Under the pieces are notes generated by a model. That model made no database searches. It was not told the origin of the DNA and saw only the letters and a list, made by a program, of their open reading frames with translations. This document shows, piece by piece, positions 51,121-60,629 of a DNA stretch of 64,000 nt (position 1 is the first letter of the stretch; the number at the start of each line of letters is the position of its first letter). Both the position numbers and the translations under genes were made by a program. Source of the stretch: JAGVSR01 sp963778225 (GTDB lineage Bacteria; Pseudomonadota; Alphaproteobacteria; Rhizobiales; Hyphomicrobiaceae); NCBI GenBank assembly GCA_963778225.1, contig CAVZTR010000002.1, forward strand, positions 1 through 64,000, written 5' to 3'.

Positions 51121-52492
51121 CTCGCTCGCGTTTCGCTTGTTTGCGACTTCTGCCGCCTGGCTGGTGGTCGTTCTTCCGATCGCCGGCTACATCATCTTCA
51201 AACTCTACAGCGAGGACGTCCGGGCGAATTTCGATCAGCGGCTGGAAAAGCTCGTCAACTCGATCGCCGTCGATGCGCTTCTGAGTGGCGGCTCGGAGCC
51301 GGTGGCGCCGCTCAATCGCTATGAGCCTCTGTTCGAGGAAATACAGTCAGGCTGGTACTGGCAAATCAAGCCGCTGGATGATGCGACAGCTTTGCAACTC
51401 GTTTCTGCGTCGCTGGCGACGGCAACACTGCCGTCGCCCTTTGAAGCCAAAGTTAAGCCCGATCAACTCGGCCAGCGTTGGATGAATACGAAAGGGCCAC
51501 TTGGCGAGCCCATCCGGGTCATCGAGATTGTGGACACCAAGGGGCATCAGCCGGACGCGCCCCGCTATGCGGTGAGTGTGGCGGGACCAATCGCATGGCT
51601 TGAAATCCGCAACCGAAATTTCCAGACGCGCCTTGCCATTGCGCTTGCATTGACGGGACTGGGGCTCGTGACGGCAACGCTTTTTCAGGTCCGCTTTGGA
51701 CTTCTGCCGCTACACCGCATCGAGCAAGGGTTGGCCGCCGTCCGATCCGGTGACGCGATGCGCCTTGAAGGCACGCTCCCGGCGGAAATCGAACCCTTAC
51801 AGACGGAACTCAACGCGCTCATTCAATCCAACCAGGACATCGTCGACCGGGCGCGAACGCAGGTGGGCAACCTGGCTCATGCGTTGAAAACGCCGCTTGC
51901 GGTGATCACCAACGAGGCGCGCGAGGACAAGGGCCCGGTGGGTGAGAAGATAGCCGAGCAGGCCGGGCTGATGCGGGACCAGATCAATCTCTATCTGGAA
52001 CGCGCACGGATGGCGGGGCGTGTGGGTGTCATCGGACGCGCCACAGATGTACGGACCGTGGTCGAGCCGATCGTTCGCGCCCTTGAACGGATCAATCGCG
52101 ACCGGGACATCCGGATCGACTTCCAGTGTGAGGCCGGAGCCAAGTTCCAGGGTGAGAAGCAAGATCTGGAAGAGATGGTCGGCAATCTTCTCGACAACGC
52201 CTGCAAGTGGGCTAACGCGAAAGTTCGGCTCGCCGTGTTCCTACAACATGAGGTGGGTGCACGGGAGAGGCGGCTGATCATGACCGTGTCAGATGATGGG
52301 CCGGGGCTGCCCCCAGAACAGCGTGCGAAGCTCGGTAAACGGGGGTTGAGGCTCGATGAGACGAAGCCAGGATCGGGATTGGGGCTGTCGATCGTGACCG
52401 ATCTGGCTCAGCAATACCGCGGGAGCTTAAAGCTTGGTGAGGGCGAACTCGGAGGGTTGGAGGCGCGACTGGAGTTGCCGGCGGCGGGCTGA
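51110..52492 (+). CDS. feuQ: Sensor histidine kinase, FeuQ-like
   Basis: 460 residues: two membrane helices (about 8-30 and 170-192) around a periplasmic sensor of about 140 residues, a HAMP-like linker, a phosphoacceptor His in VGNLAHALKTPLAV, N-box NLLDNACKWA and glycine motifs DDGPGL and GSGLGLSI. Acts with the overlapping response regulator. The PepSY-like protein before the pair may be a ligand or modulator. Confidence 0.85.
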   Translation: MRFNSLAFRLFATSAAWLVVVLPIAGYIIFKLYSEDVRANFDQRLEKLVNSIAVDALLSGGSEPVAPLNRYEPLFEEIQSGWYWQIKPLDDATALQLVSASLATATLPSPFEAKVKPDQLGQRWMNTKGPLGEPIRVIEIVDTKGHQPDAPRYAVSVAGPIAWLEIRNRNFQTRLAIALALTGLGLVTATLFQVRFGLLPLHRIEQGLAAVRSGDAMRLEGTLPAEIEPLQTELNALIQSNQDIVDRARTQVGNLAHALKTPLAVITNEAREDKGPVGEKIAEQAGLMRDQINLYLERARMAGRVGVIGRATDVRTVVEPIVRALERINRDRDIRIDFQCEAGAKFQGEKQDLEEMVGNLLDNACKWANAKVRLAVFLQHEVGARERRLIMTVSDDGPGLPPEQRAKLGKRGLRLDETKPGSGLGLSIVTDLAQQYRGSLKLGEGELGGLEARLELPAAG

Positions 52493-52642
52493 AAATTCTG
52501 CATAACCCGAGGGCTGGAGTCGAACTTTCGCCCGAATCGAGATGGTAATCCTTTGGATTGATTGGGGCCTGCCTTGCCCGGAGGACGGGGGTGTCGTACC
52601 TCCCTGGCGCAATGGTTACGGCAGGAACATAGGGGACCACTG

Positions 52643-53113
52643 ATGCGCAAGTCGCGCTACCTTGCTTTGGCTTTGATCCCTGCGTTCGTCGCAGGATGCA
52701 GCGGAGAAGGTCCGAACAAGGCCGATACCGGGCTCGCCGTGGGTGCGCTGGCGGGCGGAATTCTTGGTAATCAGGTCGGCAAGGGATCGGGACGTGTCGC
52801 CGCTACTGCGATCGGCGCCGTAATAGGCGGTATCGTCGGCAGCGAGGTTGGCCGGTCGATGGATGAACAGGACCGTATGCTGGCCCAGCAGGCAGAGTTC
52901 GATGCGCTGGAGCGCGGGCAGTCGGGTGTGGCCAAGCAATGGCGCAATCCGGACAACGGGCGTTACGGTGAGGTGGTGCCGAGCCGTCCATACAAGCGCG
53001 CGGGCAACGACTGCCGTGACTATACACATAAGGTCTATATTGAAGGTCGTCCGCAATCGATGACGGGAACGGCTTGCCGGAACCCTGATGGGACGTGGAC
53101 CAACGTAACCTGA
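52643..53113 (+). CDS. Glycine-zipper lipoprotein, 17-kDa surface antigen family
   Basis: 156 residues. Lipoprotein signal with lipobox VAGC (Cys19), a glycine-zipper segment (LAVGALAGGILGNQVGKGSGRVAATAIGAVIGGIVG) and a C-terminal domain with Cys pairs in NDCRDYTHKVYIEGRPQSMTGTACRNPDGTW, as in the Rickettsia 17-kDa antigen family. Probably outer-membrane anchored. GGGGA precedes ATG 52643. A strong terminator follows. Confidence 0.85.
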   Translation: MRKSRYLALALIPAFVAGCSGEGPNKADTGLAVGALAGGILGNQVGKGSGRVAATAIGAVIGGIVGSEVGRSMDEQDRMLAQQAEFDALERGQSGVAKQWRNPDNGRYGEVVPSRPYKRAGNDCRDYTHKVYIEGRPQSMTGTACRNPDGTWTNVT

Positions 53114-53150
53114 CCTGACCTCCCGTATGGTCGACGTTACCAATTTGTAA

Positions 53151-53184
53151 GCCGCCGGGGCCGAAAGGCTCCGGCGGCTTTTTC
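53151..53184 (+). terminator. Rho-independent terminator after the lipoprotein gene
   Basis: 12-bp stem GCCGCCGGGGCC / GGCTCCGGCGGC (one G-T pair) with loop GAAA and TTTTTC, 37 bases past the stop codon. Confidence 0.9.
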
Positions 53185-53309
53185 GTTGTTGAGCGCGATT
53201 CATCTCCTGACCTGATCGCCCGCGACAGAAGGGCTCTAGATGCTTTGGGCCTTGTCACCCGGTGGGGGGGCTCCTATCCAAGCCACACTCATTCACCCGT
53301 GGATCAGAC

Positions 53310-54473
53310 ATGCTGCTCTGGGTATTTTTTTCGATACTGACCGCGGGAGTCGTCGGCGCGCTTCTCTGGAGCTACCGGCGTGCCCACGAGGCTGCAGCGG
53401 GCTCGGCAGATGCGGATGTTGCCGTCTATGCCGATCAGCTCCTGCAAATCGATGCGGATCGTGCACGGGGCTTGCTTTCGGAGTCGGAAGCGCAGTCGGC
53501 GCGGGCTGAGGTCGGGCGTCGAATGCTCACCCGCGCGGCGGATTCGGATGCCGGTGTGGCGAGAGCGGCGACGCGGGGATCGGAGCGTGTCGTTGGGATC
53601 GCTGCTCTCTCCGTTCCGGTTCTGGCGCTCATTCTTTATGCCCAGCTTGGCTCACCCGGTCTGCCGGATATGCCCCACGCCGGGCGCACCGCGGAGGACG
53701 CGGCGCGGAGCCAGGTCGACGCCATGATCGCTCGCGTGGAACAGCGCTTACGGTCGGCGCCGGACGACGGCAACGGGTGGGATGTCATCGGCCCGGTCTA
53801 TCTTCGGATGGAGCGATACGGTCAGGCGGCTGAAGCCTTCGCCAATGCGAACCGGCTTCTTGGGGAGACACCGAAGCGGCTGGCCGGTTTCGTTCAGGCC
53901 GAGATCCTTGCAAACAACGGGATCGTCAATCCGAACGCGAAGACGGCAGCGGAGCGGCTTCTCGCACTGGAGCCTGATCGTTTGGACGCGCGGATGTGGC
54001 TTGCGCTGGCCAAAGAACAGGACGGGCAATTCGCGGAGGCATTGGCCGATTATCGCGCGCTCATCAAAGCGCCACAGATGACGCCGGCTATGACGGCGGC
54101 GATCGAAGTTCGCATTTCCGCCGTAGAACGTCTGGCACGAGGAGAGACGGTCGAACCGCCAGTTTCGGGCGGAATGTCTAGTGGCACTGTGCCGGGCGGC
54201 GGCGGGATGCCATCCGACGCGGCCGGGCAGCAGGCGATGATCGAGGGTATGGTGGCGCGGCTGGCTGGACGGCTCGCAACGGATGGTAAAGATCCGGCTG
54301 GTTGGGCACAGCTCATGCGGTCCTATATGGTACTCGGGCGAAAGGACGACGCGGCGAAGGCTCTATCGGATGCGCGCAAGGCGCTTGGCGACGATGCCTC
54401 GGCGCTGGAACAGGTCAATACCGCTGCAGCCGAACTCGGCGTCGAGGGTGCGGCGAAGGAAGAGAAGAAATGA
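53310..54473 (+). CDS. ccmI: Cytochrome c maturation protein CcmI
   Basis: 387 residues: two membrane helices (about 1-22 and 92-112) flanking a cytoplasmic segment with heptad character, then a periplasmic TPR region (about 150-290). This is the layout of CcmI/CycH, which binds apocytochrome c and delivers it to the CcmF/CcmH heme ligation complex. ATG 53310 was taken as start; the open frame further up lacks family sequence. Overlaps ccmE by 4 bases. Confidence 0.9.
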   Translation: MLLWVFFSILTAGVVGALLWSYRRAHEAAAGSADADVAVYADQLLQIDADRARGLLSESEAQSARAEVGRRMLTRAADSDAGVARAATRGSERVVGIAALSVPVLALILYAQLGSPGLPDMPHAGRTAEDAARSQVDAMIARVEQRLRSAPDDGNGWDVIGPVYLRMERYGQAAEAFANANRLLGETPKRLAGFVQAEILANNGIVNPNAKTAAERLLALEPDRLDARMWLALAKEQDGQFAEALADYRALIKAPQMTPAMTAAIEVRISAVERLARGETVEPPVSGGMSSGTVPGGGGMPSDAAGQQAMIEGMVARLAGRLATDGKDPAGWAQLMRSYMVLGRKDDAAKALSDARKALGDDASALEQVNTAAAELGVEGAAKEEKK

Positions 54474-54934
54474 CACGCAAACAGAAGCGCGGCGTTCTCA
54501 TTGGATCGGGCGTGGCCATTCTGTCGATCGCCTCGCTGCTCGTCATGTTCGCTTTCCGCGAAAGCATTGTATTCTTCCATACACCGAGCGACGTGGCAGA
54601 TAAGAAGATCGAAGCCGGCACACGTTTCCGGCTTGGTGGCTTGGTGGCGGATGGTTCTGTCAAGCGCGGTCAGGGTACGACGGTTGAGTTCGCTGTGACG
54701 GACACGTTGGCGAAGGTCAACGTTCAGTACACCGGCATCCTTCCGGATCTCTTCCGCGAGGGTCAAGGTGTGGTCACCGAAGGCAAGCTCGGTCCGGATG
54801 GGTTGTTCGTGGCGGACACGGTGCTCGCCAAGCATGATGAAAACTACATGCCTCCCGAAGTCGCAAAATCGCTGGAAGAAAAGGGCGTGAAGCTCGGTCC
54901 CGGCGCACAGCACAAAAGCGGCGCGGGCTATTAG
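54470..54934 (+). CDS. ccmE: Heme chaperone CcmE
   Basis: 154 residues: a short cytoplasmic start, a membrane helix (about 9-29) and a periplasmic OB-fold domain. The heme-binding His122 and Tyr126 in AKHDENY are present with the normal spacing. CcmE carries heme covalently from CcmC/CcmAB to CcmF. Starts within the stop of ccmI (ATGA). ccmA-D are not in this cluster and must lie elsewhere. Confidence 0.95.
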   Translation: MTRKQKRGVLIGSGVAILSIASLLVMFAFRESIVFFHTPSDVADKKIEAGTRFRLGGLVADGSVKRGQGTTVEFAVTDTLAKVNVQYTGILPDLFREGQGVVTEGKLGPDGLFVADTVLAKHDENYMPPEVAKSLEEKGVKLGPGAQHKSGAGY

Positions 54935-54969
54935 CTAGAGCCGGCGTTGCCGGTCCAGGGGAGAAACGT

Positions 54970-56952
54970 ATGGTCATCGAGATCGGACATTTCGCGCTGA
55001 TCCTCGCGCTTGTCGTGGCGACAGCGCAGATGATTGTGCCCATGTGGGGCGCGCACGTGCGGGATGCACGTCTCATGGCGGTCGGTGACAGCGCGGCGGT
55101 CGTACAATTCAGCCTGCTCGTCATTTCGTTCCTTGCGCTCATGCACGCGTTCGTCACATCCGACTTCTCGGTGTTGAACGTCGCCGATAATTCACATTCG
55201 GAAAAGCCGCTGATCTACCGGATTGCCGGCGTGTGGGGAAACCACGAGGGCTCGATGCTGCTCTGGGTTCTCATCCTGGGGCTCTTCGGTGCAGCGGTGG
55301 CTCTCTACGGGCGCAACCTTCCGGCGACGCTTCGGGCAAATGTGCTCGGCGTTCAGGCTTCGATCGCGATCGCGTTTCTGCTGTTCATGCTCTTCACGTC
55401 GAACCCGTTCGAGCGCGTCGATCCGGCGCCGTTCGAAGGGCGGGGCCTCAATCCCATTCTGCAGGATCCCGCCCTCGCATTCCATCCGCCGTTTCTCTAC
55501 GCGGGTTACGTGGGCTTCTCGATGGCGTTCTCGTTTGCCATCGCTGCGCTGATCGAGGGCCGTATCGATGCGGCTTGGGCGCGCTGGGTCAGGCCGTGGA
55601 CGCTTGCGGCATGGATGTGCCTGACGCTCGGCATCGCCATGGGGTCGTGGTGGGCCTATTATGAGCTTGGCTGGGGCGGCTGGTGGTTCTGGGACCCGGT
55701 CGAAAACGCCTCGTTCATGCCGTGGCTGGCGGGGACAGCGCTCCTTCACTCGGCTCTGGTGATGGAGAAACGGGACGCGCTGAAGGTTTGGACGATCCTT
55801 CTCGCCATCCTCACGTTCTCGCTTTCGCTGATGGGCACGTTCCTCGTGCGATCGGGCGTGTTGACGTCGGTGCACGCGTTTGCGGTCGATCCCGATCGAG
55901 GCATCGTCATCCTCACGATCATGATGTTTTTCACGGGCGGCGGGCTGGCGCTCTTTGCATGGCGTGCCGGAGCGTTGCGCCAAGGAGGGCTGTTTGCGCC
56001 GATCAGCCGCGAAGGCAGCCTCGTGCTCAACAACGTCCTGCTGTCGGTATCGTGCGCGACGGTTCTCGTCGGCACGCTCTATCCGCTGGCTCTGGAAGGA
56101 ATTACGGGAGAGAAGATCTCGGTCGGTCCCCCGTTCTTCAACATGACCTTCATTCCGTTGATGCTGCCCTTGCTTTTCGCGATGCCATTCGGGCCGCTCC
56201 TTGCGTGGAAGCGCGGTGATGTCCGCGCCGTGGCGCAGCGTCTTGCGTTCGCCGGCGGGCTTGCGGTTCTTGTGACGATCGGGGCGGCGGCACTGAGTGG
56301 GCCGGGTCCGTGGCTTGCGCCGCTGTGCGCCGCGCTGGGACTGTTCGTCTTGTTTGGCGCGATTACCGATCTTCTCTCGCGGGCGCGCTTCGGTGATGTC
56401 GGGCGGGCCGAGTTCCTGCGTCGTATCATCAGTCTGCCGCGCTCGGCGTACGGCACTGCGCTCGCTCATGCCGGGATCGGCATCATGGTGATCGGCATCG
56501 TCGGTACGAGTGGCTATCAGACGGAAAAGATCGTGGCGCTCAAGCCGGGCGAGCGCGCGGAGGTCGCGGGGTACGATCTGCTCTTCAAGGGCATCACGCC
56601 GACCAAGGGACCCAACTATTCAGAGCAGATTGCGGAGTTCGAGGTGACGCGCAACGGGTCGCCCGTCACGACGCTGCTGCCTTCGAAACGGCTTTACAAC
56701 GCGCCGCCACAGCCGACGACAGAGGCGGGTATCTATCCAGCCTGGACGGGTGACCTCTACGTGGCACTGGGCGATGAGCAGCCAAGCGGCGGGGTGGCAT
56801 TGCGGCTCTACTTTCATCCGTTTGTTCGGTTCATCTGGATCGGCGCCGTCATCATGTTCATCGGCGGCATGATCTCACTGACCGATCGCCGGCTCAGGGT
56901 TGGCGCTCCACAGCGGGCGCGATCGCGGCCTGCCGCCGTTCCAGCGGAGTAG
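54970..56952 (+). CDS. ccmF: Heme lyase subunit CcmF
   Basis: 660 residues with about 14-15 membrane helices and the heme-handling tryptophan-rich motif WGGWWFWDPVENASFMPW, plus conserved periplasmic histidines of the family. With CcmH and CcmI it attaches heme to apocytochrome c in the periplasm. Lies 35 bases after ccmE and 5 bases before ccmH. Confidence 0.95.
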   Translation: MVIEIGHFALILALVVATAQMIVPMWGAHVRDARLMAVGDSAAVVQFSLLVISFLALMHAFVTSDFSVLNVADNSHSEKPLIYRIAGVWGNHEGSMLLWVLILGLFGAAVALYGRNLPATLRANVLGVQASIAIAFLLFMLFTSNPFERVDPAPFEGRGLNPILQDPALAFHPPFLYAGYVGFSMAFSFAIAALIEGRIDAAWARWVRPWTLAAWMCLTLGIAMGSWWAYYELGWGGWWFWDPVENASFMPWLAGTALLHSALVMEKRDALKVWTILLAILTFSLSLMGTFLVRSGVLTSVHAFAVDPDRGIVILTIMMFFTGGGLALFAWRAGALRQGGLFAPISREGSLVLNNVLLSVSCATVLVGTLYPLALEGITGEKISVGPPFFNMTFIPLMLPLLFAMPFGPLLAWKRGDVRAVAQRLAFAGGLAVLVTIGAAALSGPGPWLAPLCAALGLFVLFGAITDLLSRARFGDVGRAEFLRRIISLPRSAYGTALAHAGIGIMVIGIVGTSGYQTEKIVALKPGERAEVAGYDLLFKGITPTKGPNYSEQIAEFEVTRNGSPVTTLLPSKRLYNAPPQPTTEAGIYPAWTGDLYVALGDEQPSGGVALRLYFHPFVRFIWIGAVIMFIGGMISLTDRRLRVGAPQRARSRPAAVPAE

Positions 56953-56957
56953 CGTCG

Positions 56958-57470
56958 ATGGCAAGCCGGTGGCGCGCGACCCTTTCAGCTTTCATTGCTG
57001 CGATTTTTCTCGTGGCTGCTTGTTCGCCTCCGGTGTTCGCGGTTCAGCCGGACGAGGTTCTCTCCGATGCAAGCCTGGAAAAGCGAGCGCGTTCGCTATC
57101 GACGGGACTGCGCTGTCTCGTCTGTCAGAACCAGTCGATCGACGACAGCGACGCTCCGCTGGCCAAGGATCTGCGCGTTCTGGTTCGGGAACGGTTGGTG
57201 GCGGGTGACAGCGATCAGCAGGTGATCGACTATGTGGTGGCCCGCTATGGCGACTTTGTGCTTCTGAAGCCCCCGATGAACACGCATACGCTGCTGCTCT
57301 GGATCGCGCCCTTTCTGGCACTTGCAGGAGCTGTCGTCGTCATCCTTCGCGGTATGCGTGCGCGGCCTGCTGCATCTGTCGCGACGGCAGCACCTTTGTC
57401 TGCGCGGGAGGAAGAAGAACTCGACCGGCTGATCAAATCGACACGCGGACCTGACGCACCATCGACTTAG
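56958..57470 (+). CDS. ccmH: Cytochrome c maturation thiol-reductase CcmH (CcmL type)
   Basis: 170 residues: signal or anchor helix at the N-terminus, the redox motif LRCLVCQNQS with Cys53 and Cys56, and a second membrane helix (about 113-133). Reduces the CxxCH motif of apocytochrome c. It is the short form; the TPR part is supplied by the separate CcmI. GGAG precedes ATG 56958. Its stop overlaps that of the convergent protease gene. Confidence 0.92.
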   Translation: MASRWRATLSAFIAAIFLVAACSPPVFAVQPDEVLSDASLEKRARSLSTGLRCLVCQNQSIDDSDAPLAKDLRVLVRERLVAGDSDQQVIDYVVARYGDFVLLKPPMNTHTLLLWIAPFLALAGAVVVILRGMRARPAASVATAAPLSAREEEELDRLIKSTRGPDAPST

Positions 57471-58711
57471 GGTCCTGAGGGGCGTAGCCGCGGGACGCTT
57501 CCCGTCTCCAGTTGTTCCGATGACGGCTCGAAGCGAGGCCCCCCACCTCGACCGGCCACCACGGTCTCAACGCGGCGCAGCAGTTCGATGCTGGCGAGCC
57601 CCGTTTTCGGACGCCGCTCTGCGGCTTCAAATTTTTCAATCGCTTCACGCAGACCCGGGCTGTAACGACCATCCAGTGATCCACGATAATAGCCCGACTG
57701 CGTCAGGGCACGCTGCATGCGCCGGATGTCAGCGCGCTCGTGAATGATCATCGCGCGGGCGAACTGGTCGCGCTGATCCATGAACGCAAGAGTCGAGACC
57801 CCGGTGTTAGCGACTGTGTCGGACCGGTAGCGATGCAAGACTTCACCTGCCTGTGTGAGCACATGCGATTGCAGGTAAGTGCCGACATTGATGCCGACGA
57901 CTTCGGGGCCGCGCGGGCCATCCATCAATATCGGAGAGCCCGACGAAGCGCCGCCGGTATCGCATGTGTGCAGGATCAGAGCACTGGCGTCGGCGAAGTC
58001 GCTGGCAACGATGCGGCCGCTCTCGCTAAGGCTCGGACGGCGTACCGCACACGGCGGGCTGAACGTCAGCCGCCAGTTTCCAAAGTCGCCGTGATAGCCG
58101 ACCTGGTAGATAGGACGCTCACCTTCGCGCGCTGCAAGTTCCGCAGGCGTGCGGTGTGCAAGTGGCAGTCCTCCTTTGAGGCAGGCGGGCGCGGCGAGAC
58201 GAACGAGGGCCCAGTCGCGTGTGGCATCGATGGGTGGCTTCGTCGATAGGCTGGTCGTGCCCGTCATCACGTTTTGGGCGGCGGCACCTTGAGCGGCGCC
58301 AGCGATCCGGACACCCTTCGTGCCTTTTCCCATGGACGACAGGCGGAAGGTGACATTGGCAAGCGGAAGAGGTCGTTCTCCGCGTGTGCGGTAAAGGCAG
58401 TGGGCGGCGGTGGCGACGGTGGATTCGTCGATGCAGAAAGCTGTGCAGACAGACCTGCTGCGCGGTTCATACAACATGCCGATCTTGGCCTCGAGCGCCT
58501 TCAGTCGCGAAGGCAGCAGCGTGCGGTCGTCGGCGCCGAACACGGCGATGGAATGGAGCAGAGGGGAGGCACTTTCCCGTTTCGGATCAGCGGAGCCAGC
58601 CAAGGAGCCGGCGGCAAGCGATGGTGCGATGAACGGGACTGAGACAGCGAGAAAAACTCCCGCTCTGAGGGCAGTTTCGAGATCTGCCCAGAAGCTCTTC
58701 CAAACGCGCAT
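57467..58711 (-). CDS. Exported trypsin-like serine protease with C-terminal peptidoglycan-binding-like domain
   Basis: 414 residues: signal peptide (GVFLAVSVPFIAPSLA), a chymotrypsin-fold domain with catalytic His in TVATAAHCL, Asp in DWALVRL and Ser in TGGASSGSPIL, then a peptidoglycan-binding-like helical domain (about 320-380, MQRALTQSGYYRGSLDGRYSPGLREAIEKFE). The Ser motif is unusual (GASSGSP rather than GDSGGP), as in some V8-like bacterial proteases. Probably wall-associated; the target is unknown. Divergent from degP. Confidence 0.8.
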   Translation of the reverse strand: MRVWKSFWADLETALRAGVFLAVSVPFIAPSLAAGSLAGSADPKRESASPLLHSIAVFGADDRTLLPSRLKALEAKIGMLYEPRSRSVCTAFCIDESTVATAAHCLYRTRGERPLPLANVTFRLSSMGKGTKGVRIAGAAQGAAAQNVMTGTTSLSTKPPIDATRDWALVRLAAPACLKGGLPLAHRTPAELAAREGERPIYQVGYHGDFGNWRLTFSPPCAVRRPSLSESGRIVASDFADASALILHTCDTGGASSGSPILMDGPRGPEVVGINVGTYLQSHVLTQAGEVLHRYRSDTVANTGVSTLAFMDQRDQFARAMIIHERADIRRMQRALTQSGYYRGSLDGRYSPGLREAIEKFEAAERRPKTGLASIELLRRVETVVAGRGGGPRFEPSSEQLETGSVPRLRPSGP

Positions 58712-58862
58712 CTCAAGGCCTCTGGATCGCAGACGTTGGCTCTGGCGTCACCGAAGCCTCCTTCATTAACAACTCTTAAGGCGGCCGAAAGGCGGCCGTA
58801 AGGCCCCAACACATAAGTCAAGTTGGACGCCCTGAGTGGCTCGTTCGATGGAGGTTCCCCCA

Positions 58863-60467
58863 ATGACCACGCCTAATCCTGCCAGTCCGTCTGGTGCCCG
58901 TTCAGCAAATCCCGCGCCAGCTTTGATGCCGCGACGTCGCCGGGTTGCTATCGCCGGCGCCGTGGCAGGTCTTGGTCTGATGACCGCACTGCCCGCCTTG
59001 ACCCCGGCGATTGCTCAGCTGAAAGCCGATGCGCCGACGATTGAAACGCCGTATGGCCGCGCGCCGTTGACGTTCGCCGATCTCATCGAGAAGGTGAAGC
59101 CATCGGTGGTTTCGATTTCCGTGGTCGCTGGCGGCGGCGACAAGACAGCCGAGAACACTGATCCACGCGGCCTGCCGGAAGGCTTCCCCGATATTCCGGA
59201 AGACAGCCCTTTCTATGAGTTCTTCAAGCGGCTGCCGAAGGAGTTCCGCAACGCACCACAGGCACCCAAGCCGCCGCAGCAGGCGCAGGGCTCGGGGTTT
59301 GTGATTTCGGCCGACGGCTACGTGGTGACCAATAACCATGTCGTCGATGGCGCGACCAAGATCCAGGTCAGCTTCGATGATCAGGAGAAGATTGATGCCG
59401 AACTGATCGGCACCGATCCGCGCACCGACCTCGCGCTCCTGAAGATCAAGTCCACCAAGACGTTCCCGCATGTGAAGTTTGCCAATAAGCCGGTGCGCGT
59501 CGGCGACTGGGCGATTGCAGTCGGCAACCCCTTCGGTCTCGGCGGCACGGTAACTGCGGGTATCGTCTCGGCTCTCGGGCGCGATATCGGTTCGGGTCCG
59601 TATGACTTCCTGCAGATCGACGCGGCCGTGAACCGCGGCAATTCCGGTGGTCCGACGTTCAGCCTCGACGGCGACGTGATCGGCGTCAACACCGCAATCT
59701 TCAGCCCTTCGGGCGGCAATGTCGGTATCGCCTTCGCGGTGCCTGCGAAGACAGCCGTCGAAGTTATCGAGCAACTGAAGTCGAGCGGCAAGGTCAGCCG
59801 CGGTTGGCTGGGTGTGAAGATCCAGAACGTGGATGACGACACGGCCTCTGCTCTGGGCTTGCCGGGAGCAAAGGGTGCGCTCGTCAGCGAGATCACGCCG
59901 AATGGTCCGGCTGCTGGCTCGGGGCTCAAGGTGCAGGACACCATCCTGCAAGTGAACGAAGACGATATCGCCGACAGCCGCGACTTGGCACGCAAGATCG
60001 CCGACTATGCGCCTGACACGACGGTCGACGTGAAGGTTTGGCGCAATAACAAGCCTGAGAACGTGAAGGTCAAACTCGGCATGTTCCCCGGATCGCCGGA
60101 CGAGATCGCAAAGCTCGAGCAGGGTAAGCCCGTGCAGAAAAAGGAAGTCGAGAAAACGACCCTCGATCTCCTCGGGCTGACCGTCGGTCCGGTTACGGGC
60201 GATAACGCAGAAGGCGTGTCGATCACCGAAGTCGAGCCATCGTCTGATGCCGCCGAGAAGGGTCTGCGTCCGGGTGATGTCATCGTGCAGGTACAGGGTG
60301 AGACGGTTGGTAAGCCGGCGGACGTTGCCAGCGAAATCGCAAAGGTGCAGGAGATGGGCCGGTCGGCGGTTATGCTCAGCGTCAAGTCTCAAGACCGGAC
60401 CCGCTTCGTCGCCGTGCAGTTGAAGAAGGATACGGCGAAGAGCGGCAAGGAGAAGGATAAGGGTTAA
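58863..60467 (+). CDS. degP: Periplasmic serine protease/chaperone DegP (Do/HtrA)
   Basis: 534 residues: a Pro-rich cytoplasmic start with RRRR before the signal helix, a trypsin-fold protease domain with His159 (TNNHVV), Asp189 (TDLALL) and Ser261 (GNSGGP), and two PDZ domains (about 305-390 and 430-520). Degrades or refolds misfolded envelope proteins. GGAGG lies 9 bases before ATG 58863. The two-component pair that follows is a common neighbour in Hyphomicrobiales and may belong to the same stress response. Confidence 0.93.
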   Translation: MTTPNPASPSGARSANPAPALMPRRRRVAIAGAVAGLGLMTALPALTPAIAQLKADAPTIETPYGRAPLTFADLIEKVKPSVVSISVVAGGGDKTAENTDPRGLPEGFPDIPEDSPFYEFFKRLPKEFRNAPQAPKPPQQAQGSGFVISADGYVVTNNHVVDGATKIQVSFDDQEKIDAELIGTDPRTDLALLKIKSTKTFPHVKFANKPVRVGDWAIAVGNPFGLGGTVTAGIVSALGRDIGSGPYDFLQIDAAVNRGNSGGPTFSLDGDVIGVNTAIFSPSGGNVGIAFAVPAKTAVEVIEQLKSSGKVSRGWLGVKIQNVDDDTASALGLPGAKGALVSEITPNGPAAGSGLKVQDTILQVNEDDIADSRDLARKIADYAPDTTVDVKVWRNNKPENVKVKLGMFPGSPDEIAKLEQGKPVQKKEVEKTTLDLLGLTVGPVTGDNAEGVSITEVEPSSDAAEKGLRPGDVIVQVQGETVGKPADVASEIAKVQEMGRSAVMLSVKSQDRTRFVAVQLKKDTAKSGKEKDKG

Positions 60468-60629
60468 TCCCCTCTATTCTTGATCAACTCTTGAACATCA
60501 ACCGAGGCGGCCGGTATTCCAATGGGTGGTTCCATGGGATTTGGCCGCCTCGACCTGTTGAGGCGGATCATGCAAGATGCCATCGACGAAAGTAGCCGGG
60601 CGGATGCCGCGGCCGGGAGACCAATAAGC

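Noticed and set aside
55192..56469. 425-codon minus-strand frame opposite ccmF
   Set aside because: Very Arg/Glu/His-rich antisense shadow of a membrane protein gene.
58902..60392. 496-codon minus-strand frame opposite degP
   Set aside because: Antisense shadow; degP has all catalytic residues and a good SD.
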